Assembly (NCBI GenBank): GCA_009704425.1
Contig: WLEG01000120.1
Coordinates: 1-5,913, forward strand
From: Actinomycetota bacterium
GTDB lineage: Bacteria; Actinomycetota; Acidimicrobiia; Acidimicrobiales; Ilumatobacteraceae
Length of the DNA stretch: 5,913 bases
Direction of reading: 5' to 3'
This document shows, piece by piece, positions 1-5,086 of the stretch (position 1 is its first letter; each line of letters starts with the position of its first letter). The position numbers and the translations under genes were made by a program. The notes below the pieces were generated by a model. It did no database searches, had not been told where the DNA came from, and was given only the letters and a program-made list of their open reading frames with translations.

Positions 1-2
1 AG

Positions 3-221
3 TACGTGCGCTGGAGGTTGGGTCGCGATACGGCTGGCCCCATCGTCGCGTCGGCCGACGAGTTGGCGTCCACGGGCCTGTGGAACACGGAACGTGACGC
101 GGTCAGTGACGCCGTGGCCGGCCTCATCGACGCCGAGCGGGACTGGACCGGTGTTCTGCCCGCAGTGCGTCCGGCCGACAGTTCCGTCGGCTCGCTTTAC
201 GGCGTTCTCGTGGTGTTGTAA
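3..221 (+). CDS. C-terminal part of an unrecognised protein (5' end outside window)
   Basis: The frame is open from the left edge and closes at a TAA at 219-221, leaving about 72 residues. Third codon positions are strongly G/C, and the composition (Asp, Ala, Val and Trp mixed, no low complexity) looks like real coding sequence. A GTG at 6-8 could serve as a start, but the frame continues upstream of it without a stop, so this is most likely the tail of a longer gene. The visible part is soluble in character, with an acidic amphipathic stretch in the middle (around WNTERDAVSDAVAGLIDAE) and a short hydrophobic end (GVLVVL). I do not recognise the family and assign no function. It lies 68 bases upstream of the lipoprotein gene on the same strand, so co-transcription is possible but not shown. 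Confidence 0.6.
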   Translation, partial: YVRWRLGRDTAGPIVASADELASTGLWNTERDAVSDAVAGLIDAERDWTGVLPAVRPADSSVGSLYGVLVVL

Positions 222-241
222 ACCCGACGTTCACCCTGTGT

Positions 242-263
242 CCACGTGGTGGATGCATCGATG
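242..263. repeat. Two adjacent 8-bp palindromes in the spacer before the lipoprotein gene
   Basis: The spacer between the TAA at 221 and the lipoprotein gene contains CCACGTGG (242-249) and CATCGATG (256-263), each a perfect palindrome, with six bases between them. They could be half-sites for a dimeric regulator of the downstream gene. I see no convincing -35/-10 pair and no clear Shine-Dalgarno sequence here, so a regulatory role is only a guess. Short palindromes of this size also arise by chance in GC-rich DNA. Confidence 0.25.
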
Positions 264-289
264 TCAGGGTGTCGTCAGACGCCAGCTCT

Positions 290-946
290 ATGTTGCACGG
301 CGTGGTTCGTGGTCGCGCCGTCGTGGGAATGCTCGCACTGGTGACACTGGTGGCGTGTGGAGAGAACCTTCCCTCGGCCGAGTCTTCCGACGACACGCAT
401 TCGGTCGTCGACGTGAATGATCCGATGTCGTCGACGCTCGCTGCGATACCAGGCGATGACGCGGATGTCATCGACGAACAAGTCGGGTCCGATGCGGTCA
501 TCGACGGAGGCTCGAAGACGAACACTGCTGCCGTGACGGTAACGGCGCCGGGGGCGACCGTCGGCTCCGCCGCGACCACACCGATCACGTCGGCGACACC
601 GACGACACCCGCACCGCCGGCCACCGTCATTCCCCAGGTGATTCCGTGCGACGCCGTTCCCGACGCCTCGTGTGCCGGTGCCGATCTGCGCGGACAGGAG
701 TTGATGTTCGCCAACCTGCAGGGAGCGGATTTCCGGGGTGCGATCCTGGTGGGAGTGGACCTGTCGGGTGCCGATCTGTCGGGCGCGAACTTCACCGGAG
801 CGAACCTGGCCAACGCCAACCTTTCCGAGACCGTGCTGTTCGGGACCGATTTCACCGGTGTGCGCCTGACGCGGACGAATCTGCAGTTCGTGCTGTGGGA
901 CGATTCCACCATTTGGCCCAGCGGGTTCACACCGCCCGACTTCTGA
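290..946 (+). CDS. Secreted lipoprotein with C-terminal pentapeptide-repeat domain
   Basis: 218 residues counted from the ATG at 290. The N-terminus is a bacterial lipoprotein signal: two arginines (R7, R9), a hydrophobic core and the lipobox LVAC with the lipidated cysteine at about residue 23. The mature protein should therefore be anchored outside the cytoplasmic membrane. Residues 24-80 are acidic and probably disordered. Residues 81-113 are rich in Thr, Ala, Pro and Val, like a wall-spanning or glycosylatable linker. Two cysteines (about 120 and 128) precede the repeat domain and could form a disulfide. Residues 131-200 hold about 14 consecutive pentapeptides of the A(D/N)LXX type (such as ADLSG, ANFTG, ANLAN), which fold as a right-handed four-sided beta-helix; the protein ends in a short aromatic tail (WDDSTIWPSGF). 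Function is unknown: pentapeptide proteins range from gyrase-protecting DNA mimics to structural scaffolds, and an exported one cannot be a gyrase protector in its own cell. A GTG at 269 in the same frame would add seven residues. Neither start has a good ribosome site; I prefer the ATG because it gives a more typical signal peptide. Confidence 0.85.
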   Translation: MLHGVVRGRAVVGMLALVTLVACGENLPSAESSDDTHSVVDVNDPMSSTLAAIPGDDADVIDEQVGSDAVIDGGSKTNTAAVTVTAPGATVGSAATTPITSATPTTPAPPATVIPQVIPCDAVPDASCAGADLRGQELMFANLQGADFRGAILVGVDLSGADLSGANFTGANLANANLSETVLFGTDFTGVRLTRTNLQFVLWDDSTIWPSGFTPPDF

Positions 947-952
947 GCGACG

Positions 953-1402
953 TCAGTCCAGATCCGGGGTTCCGTACGTCGACGGAATGTCCACCGTTCC
1001 GTGCCGCTTGTGAAAGCGCCACCGACCGTCCTCGCGAACGAGGTCGTCATGGTGTCGCCCGATCATGGTCAGACGGGGTCGACCGTCCTTGCCGCGGTGG
1101 ATGACGGTCCACATCACCTGAGACGTGGCGCGGTCGCCGTCGAGGGTCACTTGCGGGCTACTGATGATGTGCACCGACTCGCCCACACGACCTTCCAGTG
1201 TGCGCCTCATCAACTCCTCGATGGCCGTCGGCCCCGTGGCGCGCCCCATCGGACCGAGAAGAATCTCTCCGTCGCGAGCGAACAAGGATGCGTATCGGGC
1301 GAAGTCCCCGGCGTCGAGGGCCGATCCGTAGTCGATGAAGAGTTGGTGGATCTCCTGCAGATCCTCCAACCGACGCAGCCGTTGTTCGATCGAGTCCGAC
1401 AT
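953..1402 (-). CDS. SnoaL-like / NTF2-fold protein, last gene of the operon
   Basis: 149 residues from the ATG at 1400-1402. The sequence has the classic SnoaL_4-type layout. An N-terminal helix (IEQRLRRLEDLQEIHQLF, residues 5-22) leads into YGSALDAGDFARYASLFARDGE (25-46). A GPTAIEELM helix follows (57-65), then HIISSPQVTLDGDRATSQVMW beta strands (78-98), and the usual ending DGRWRFHKR (125-133). Family members of this length are cone-shaped alpha+beta proteins that act as cyclases, dehydratases or isomerases, or as non-catalytic binding subunits; beta subunits of ring-hydroxylating dioxygenases share the fold. The active role here cannot be read from sequence. Start choice: a GTG two codons upstream (1406-1408) sits 8 bases from a GAGG, while the ATG is 14 bases away, so the GTG is a real alternative. 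Its gene follows the methyltransferase stop by about 20 bases and converges with the lipoprotein gene, stop codons 6 bases apart. Confidence 0.88.
   Translation of the reverse strand: MSDSIEQRLRRLEDLQEIHQLFIDYGSALDAGDFARYASLFARDGEILLGPMGRATGPTAIEELMRRTLEGRVGESVHIISSPQVTLDGDRATSQVMWTVIHRGKDGRPRLTMIGRHHDDLVREDGRWRFHKRHGTVDIPSTYGTPDLD
970..1002. repeat. Three-part inverted repeat at the tail-to-tail gene junction
   Basis: TTCCGT (970-975), ACGGAA (982-987) and TTCCGT (997-1002). The middle copy can pair with either flanking copy, giving two mutually exclusive six-base-pair hairpins with loops of 6 and 9 bases. The segment is inside the 3' end of the SnoaL-like gene and just past the lipoprotein stop codon on the + strand, where its transcript would need to end. 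No U-run follows on either strand. The coding constraint of the SnoaL-like gene may explain it. Confidence 0.3.
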
Positions 1403-1416
1403 GCCCACAGCGTACG

Positions 1417-1420
1417 CCTC
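1417..1420 (-). promoter_or_regulatory. Shine-Dalgarno GAGG for the SnoaL-like gene
   Basis: GAGG on the - strand lies in the short gap after the methyltransferase stop codon (1426-1428). It is 8 bases from the GTG at 1408 and 14 bases from the ATG at 1402. The spacing argues for initiation at the GTG, giving a protein two residues longer than the ATG form; the ATG was kept in the gene entry because homologues commonly begin close to it. Confidence 0.45.
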
Positions 1421-1425
1421 GGGGT

Positions 1426-2004
1426 TCAGCGAGACCGTTCCAGCTCGTAGAGGGCCACGCCGCCACCCTTGCGGACCCACAAGCCGGCGCCGGCCTGCGT
1501 GAAGTGTTCATTGAGTCGGCGTCGATACCACTCGCCCGTGCGGTGATGGACGTCCATGTCGGTGGCGTCGGGATCGACCACCGACGCGAAGTCGGCCGTG
1601 GTGGGAATCTCGAGGTACAGCACGTGACGACAGGCGGCGGCGATGTTGTCGATGGCGGCGGCCACCGCCTCGTCGTCGGGGTACTGCAACACGCCGTGAC
1701 AGATGACGAGATCGAATCGTGATCGCGGACGCCAGACGCCGATGTCGCGCAACTGGTGCCCGTACTCACGACAGGCGTGTTCGCTGACGTCGGTGGACAC
1801 GACCTTCACCGACGGGTGATTCTCGCGATACCAGTCGCGCCACAGACCAGGACCGGCGCCCACGTCGAGCACGCTCGCAGGCTCCACGTCCCACCACGCG
1901 CACATGCCATGGACCGCCGACGCGAGATGGGCGATCTTCTCGCGATCGTGCACACCACCGTCCCCGTAGAAACGCTCGTAGTACGTGGCTCCGAAACGGG
2001 TCAT
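1426..2004 (-). CDS. Class I SAM-dependent methyltransferase, substrate unknown
   Basis: 192 residues. It shows the Rossmann-fold methyltransferase motifs in order: motif I VLDVGAGPGLW (residues 45-55, the SAM glycine loop), an acidic residue at the end of strand 2 (D72 in VSTDVSE, expected to hold the SAM ribose), and the strand 4 motif FDLVICHGVLQY (97-108). Strand 5 follows as HVLYLEIP (127-134). An N-terminal helical cap (residues 6-40, with YYERFYGDGG) precedes the core, as in small methyltransferases of the Methyltransf_11/23/25 kind. The length is short but complete. The acceptor could be O, N or C; nothing in the sequence decides this. The gene starts 30 bases after the Rieske oxygenase stop, in the same reading frame, and has no obvious Shine-Dalgarno, so translation may depend on coupling to the upstream gene. 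Context suggests it modifies the oxygenase product or a related molecule, which is inference. Confidence 0.88.
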   Translation of the reverse strand: MTRFGATYYERFYGDGGVHDREKIAHLASAVHGMCAWWDVEPASVLDVGAGPGLWRDWYRENHPSVKVVSTDVSEHACREYGHQLRDIGVWRPRSRFDLVICHGVLQYPDDEAVAAAIDNIAAACRHVLYLEIPTTADFASVVDPDATDMDVHHRTGEWYRRRLNEHFTQAGAGLWVRKGGGVALYELERSR

Positions 2005-2019
2005 GGACGTGATCGATGT

Positions 2020-2034
2020 GCCGGGACGCCCGGC
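2020..2034 (-). other. Small GC hairpin directly after the Rieske oxygenase stop codon
   Basis: A perfect inverted repeat, GCCGGG-ACG-CCCGGC on the + strand, gives a six-base-pair all-GC stem with a three-base loop in the operon RNA. It begins immediately after the oxygenase UGA (2035-2037) and ends 15 bases before the methyltransferase ATG. There is no following U-run, so it is not a standard Rho-independent terminator. It may stabilise the upstream message, lower methyltransferase expression, or be chance in GC-rich DNA. Confidence 0.4.
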
Positions 2035-3030
2035 TCAGGCTTCCATGAGCTTCTGAAGTATGCGGCGGAACTCGACCGTGTGGCGATCACTTCGCACGTG
2101 CACCTGCCCGCGCTCCAGCGGCATGGTCTTGTCGCGGAGCCTCTCGATGACGCGCAGATCCTCGGCGAAGATCTTCATCTCGTAGTCGATGGCGGCCTGG
2201 TGATCGGCGGGGGTGCGCACGTCGTTGCGGATCATCACGATGTGCACACGGGTGCGGTCCATGGTCATGGGCTGACACCACATGACGATGGCGTTGACCA
2301 TGCCCGTCAGCGGAATCTCGAGGCGCAGATTCGCGGTGAAGGGAACGCGATAGTCGTACCGCATCAGCCGATCCTGAACCAAGGGGTGCTCGCCGGTGGC
2401 CACCAACGGGTCCTCGTGGTTCTCGATCACGTGTGGGTACTGCACCACGAACCCCCAGCCATCGGCGGTGCGTTCGGTGGAGTACTCCTTCACCAAGCGG
2501 TCCTTGTCGGAGCCGAAGGTTCCGGCGTGCACGTAGGGGAAGTGGCTGAAGTCGAGGAAGTTGTCGATGGCCTGCGCGGCGGCGGCATCGATGTCGACCG
2601 GTGGCATCCAGACCTTGGTGAGGGATTCGTCGTCCCATTCCGGGATGGGCAAGATGTCGGTGACCGGCTCCTCGGGCGCGATCCACAGCAATCCGAAACG
2701 TTCCTGGGTGAACGGGGCGGTCAGACGCGCCGGTGGCAACGTGGCGTCGGCTCCGAGTGCGGGCACGTGCGCAACCGCACCGTCGGCGTCGAACTCCCAA
2801 CCGTGGTACGGGCAGCGCAGGCAGCCCTCGGTGACGAGGCCGTCGCTGAGTCGCGCGTTGCGGTGTGGGCACACGTCGAGGAACACCTTCACGGCGTCAC
2901 CCAGTCGCACCACCACGTAGGCGTCGCCCACCAACTCGACACGTGTGGGCGTGGACCCGAATGATTCGACGCGACCGACCGGATGCCAGGCCCGACGAAG
3001 TTGTGGTGAGACGTTGGTGAGCGAGGTCAT
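2035..3030 (-). CDS. Rieske [2Fe-2S] non-heme iron oxygenase (alpha-subunit type)
   Basis: 331 residues. The N-terminal Rieske domain (about 10-120) carries the cluster ligands C54-x-H56 (CPHRNARLSDG) and C73-x2-H76 (CPYHGWEFDADG). The C-terminal catalytic domain has the mononuclear iron motif N157-x2-D160-x2-H163-x4-H168 (DNFLDFSHFPYVH); the third iron ligand is probably D291 in the helix IFAEDLRVIERLR. D160 is expected to bridge electrons between subunits. Length and spacing resemble stand-alone alpha-only oxygenases such as dicamba O-demethylase, vanillate demethylase VanA and the methylxanthine N-demethylases, which hydroxylate or demethylate aromatic or heterocyclic compounds in the cytoplasm using a separate reductase. 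No reductase or ferredoxin gene is visible here. The start ATG overlaps the permease stop by four bases, with GAAGAG just upstream, so the two are translationally coupled. The family call is secure; substrate and reaction are not. Rieske-type desaturases and aromatic dioxygenases are alternatives. Confidence 0.93.
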   Translation of the reverse strand: MTSLTNVSPQLRRAWHPVGRVESFGSTPTRVELVGDAYVVVRLGDAVKVFLDVCPHRNARLSDGLVTEGCLRCPYHGWEFDADGAVAHVPALGADATLPPARLTAPFTQERFGLLWIAPEEPVTDILPIPEWDDESLTKVWMPPVDIDAAAAQAIDNFLDFSHFPYVHAGTFGSDKDRLVKEYSTERTADGWGFVVQYPHVIENHEDPLVATGEHPLVQDRLMRYDYRVPFTANLRLEIPLTGMVNAIVMWCQPMTMDRTRVHIVMIRNDVRTPADHQAAIDYEMKIFAEDLRVIERLRDKTMPLERGQVHVRSDRHTVEFRRILQKLMEA

Positions 3031-3986
3031 CGCTCTTCGCGCTCGTAGGGGATACCCAATGCGGCCGGTGCGCCGAGTCGTCGGTGGGCGAAGCGACTCG
3101 ACACCAACACCAGAACGACGATGGTCATGAAGAAGGGGAGCGCGTCGAGGATGTCACCGCTGATGTCGACACCGCGGGCCTTCAGTGTGCTGCTGAGCGA
3201 TTGCAGACCGCCGAAGAGATACGCGCCGACGAGAGCCAGGCTCGGACGCCAGAAGCCGAAGATCACCAACGCGATGGCGATCCAGCCGGCGCCCTTGGTC
3301 ATCCCGTCCACCCAGGTGGGCACGATCGCGAGGCTGTAGAAGACGCCACCGACTCCGGCGAGGGCCCCACCGAGGATGGTGTGGATGTAGCGGTAGCGGA
3401 TGACGCTGATGCCCATGGCGTCGGCGGTCTGGGGCGACTCTCCGACCGCGCGTAGCTGCAATCCGATGCGGGTGCGGAACAAGTACACCGTGGACAGGAT
3501 CGCGAGCAACCACGACAGGTAGGTGAGCGACGTCTGTCGGAACAGAATCGGTCCGAGGATCGGCATGTCGGCCAACCCGAAGAGATCCATGGTGCGGATC
3601 GGTCGGGGCACCGGGTTCTTGGCCACTTCCCAGATGTTGGCGAAGTAACTGCTCAACCCGACGGTTCCGGCGAAGATCGTGATGGCCAGACCGGCCACCG
3701 TCTGGTTGGTCTTCAGCGTGATGCACAGGAATGCCAGCAGGGTCGACACCAGTCCACCGGCCAGCGCTCCCACCAGAATCGACATGGTCACCGTGAACCA
3801 GGCACTGCCTCCGATGTGGATGCAGGCCCACGCACCGGAGACACCGCCGATGAGCATGGTTCCCTCGACGCCGAGGTTCAGCACTCCGCTGCGTTCGGTG
3901 AAGATCCCACCGAGCGCGGCGAAGAACAACGGTGTGCCGTAGAAGATGGCCGAGGAGATGATGATGATCAGGATGTTGGAGTTCAT
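3027..3986 (-). CDS. ABC transporter permease, NupQ-like (BPD_transp_2 family)
   Basis: 319 residues, hydrophobic, with about eight to ten membrane segments (for example 5-27, 40-58, 62-89, 97-116, 152-171, 202-222, 232-260 and 284-297). The segment ERSGVLNLGVEGTMLIG (31-47) is the hallmark of the second permease of nucleoside importers of the BmpA-NupABC and NupNOPQ type; sugar permeases of the RbsC type differ there. The cytoplasmic loop GLQLRAVGESPQTADAMGIS (175-194) is the expected contact with the ATPase. The protein would pair with the permease encoded just upstream to form the import channel. Its ATG overlaps the upstream permease stop by four bases, and its own stop overlaps the Rieske start the same way. 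The characterised family imports purine and pyrimidine nucleosides; other heterocycles are possible. Length is normal for the family and I see no defect. Confidence 0.92.
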   Translation of the reverse strand: MNSNILIIIISSAIFYGTPLFFAALGGIFTERSGVLNLGVEGTMLIGGVSGAWACIHIGGSAWFTVTMSILVGALAGGLVSTLLAFLCITLKTNQTVAGLAITIFAGTVGLSSYFANIWEVAKNPVPRPIRTMDLFGLADMPILGPILFRQTSLTYLSWLLAILSTVYLFRTRIGLQLRAVGESPQTADAMGISVIRYRYIHTILGGALAGVGGVFYSLAIVPTWVDGMTKGAGWIAIALVIFGFWRPSLALVGAYLFGGLQSLSSTLKARGVDISGDILDALPFFMTIVVLVLVSSRFAHRRLGAPAALGIPYEREER

Positions 3987-5086
3987 GCCGTCACCGCCCC
4001 GGCGCGACGCACGTTGAGTTTGATCCGGTACTTGATCAGGATCTCTCCGGCCACCGCGGTGAACAGGATGAGTCCCTGCAGGGTGCCCACCAGACCGCTC
4101 GGGAAGTCCGGTCCTTGCAGCGCGTAGCCCGCCTTGGTCAGACCACCGATGAAGATGGCCACCGCGACCGTGGTGATCGGATTACGTCGCGCAAGGGCGG
4201 CCACCACGATGCCGGTGTATCCGTATCCGGCCATCTGCAGTCCCTTGGCGTCCAGCAGACCGCGGAAGTTACCCACGTCGGCCGCACCACCGAGTCCGGC
4301 CAACGCACCCGACATGGCCATCACCACCACGATGGTGGACGACGTGCGAATACCCGCGTAGCGAGCCGCCTTGGGTGAGTCCGCGATCACCCCCACCTCG
4401 AACCCGAAGCGCGTGCGCTTGTAGAGGAACCAGATGGTGACACCGGCCAGGATCGCGATCAGGAAGGCGATGGGCACCGCGATGCCGAACACCGTGTAGG
4501 TGTTCCACGCGGCGCGGTCGGCGATGGGTTTGCCCTTGGGAAACTGGGGCGAATCGGGGTCGCGCCAGAACGACTTGGAGTTGAAGATCAAGTAGTTCAA
4601 CAGGATGCCGGCGAGGTAGTTCATCATGAGCGAGGTGATGATCTCGTTCGTGTTGTACCGCGCCCGCAGGATGCCGACGATCGCCGAGTACACCGAGCCG
4701 AACAACATGCCCGCCAGACACGACAACACGATGGAGAGGCCGACGGGGGTTCCATCCAGTGAGATGGCCACCCAGCTGGCGCCGATGGCCCCCATGTAGA
4801 ACTGTCCCTCGCCGCCGATGTTGATGAGTCCCATGCGGAACGCCACCGCGGCGCACAGTCCGGTGAAGGCCAGCGGTGTGGCCATCTCCAGGGCACCCGA
4901 GAAGGCCCGCTTGCCGGCGAAGCCACGCTCGAAGATTCTCTGGTACACGTCGATGGGGTTCTTGCCGGTGATCCACAGCACGATGGCACCCAGCACGAGG
5001 GCGGCCGCGAGCGAGATCAAGGGCACCGCCCAGTTCAGCCACTTCGGTTGCTCGAGGCGACGCTCGAGCCGCAACGGAGACTTCAT
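3983..5086 (-). CDS. ABC transporter permease, NupP-like (BPD_transp_2 family)
   Basis: 367 residues with a basic N-terminal cytoplasmic tail (1-17) and roughly nine membrane segments (about 18-39, 66-84, 97-111, 116-138, 150-168, 199-221, 251-268, 291-315 and 332-350). The motif GLINIGGEGQFYMGAIGA (86-103) marks the first permease of BMP-linked nucleoside importers. The cytoplasmic loop GFEVGVIADSPKAARYAGI (228-246) corresponds to the ATPase-contacting loop of the partner permease. The region 169-195 (FNSKSFWRDPDSPQFPKGKP) is polar and probably external. The ATG overlaps the ATPase stop codon by four bases and has a strong Shine-Dalgarno 7 bases upstream. It forms the heterodimeric channel with the downstream permease. 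Family assignment is firm; the transported compound is inferred only from the family. Confidence 0.93.
   Translation of the reverse strand: MKSPLRLERRLEQPKWLNWAVPLISLAAALVLGAIVLWITGKNPIDVYQRIFERGFAGKRAFSGALEMATPLAFTGLCAAVAFRMGLINIGGEGQFYMGAIGASWVAISLDGTPVGLSIVLSCLAGMLFGSVYSAIVGILRARYNTNEIITSLMMNYLAGILLNYLIFNSKSFWRDPDSPQFPKGKPIADRAAWNTYTVFGIAVPIAFLIAILAGVTIWFLYKRTRFGFEVGVIADSPKAARYAGIRTSSTIVVVMAMSGALAGLGGAADVGNFRGLLDAKGLQMAGYGYTGIVVAALARRNPITTVAVAIFIGGLTKAGYALQGPDFPSGLVGTLQGLILFTAVAGEILIKYRIKLNVRRAGAVTA

Noticed and set aside
336..353. Tandem 9-base repeat (CACTGGTGA / CACTGGTGG)
   Set aside because: It encodes the Leu/Val-rich core of the lipoprotein signal peptide; two copies are explained by simple hydrophobic coding.
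124..1050. A 308-codon open frame on the - strand
   Set aside because: It is the antisense of the lipoprotein gene. Its repeated Ser/Ala-Pro pattern is just the reverse of the pentapeptide-repeat DNA, and it runs across the SnoaL gene end.
2020..2034. GC hairpin read as a Rho-independent terminator splitting the operon
   Set aside because: The stem is only six base pairs and there is no U-run after it; the next gene starts 15 bases later.
1756..2964. A 402-codon open frame on the + strand
   Set aside because: It lies opposite the Rieske and methyltransferase genes, which have complete family motifs. Its product is a low-information His/Val/Gly-rich sequence with no recognisable motif, as expected for the antisense of GC-rich genes.
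4269..5042. A 257-codon - strand frame overlapping the first permease
   Set aside because: It is a shifted-frame shadow of the permease, rich in Arg and His, without membrane segments or motifs.
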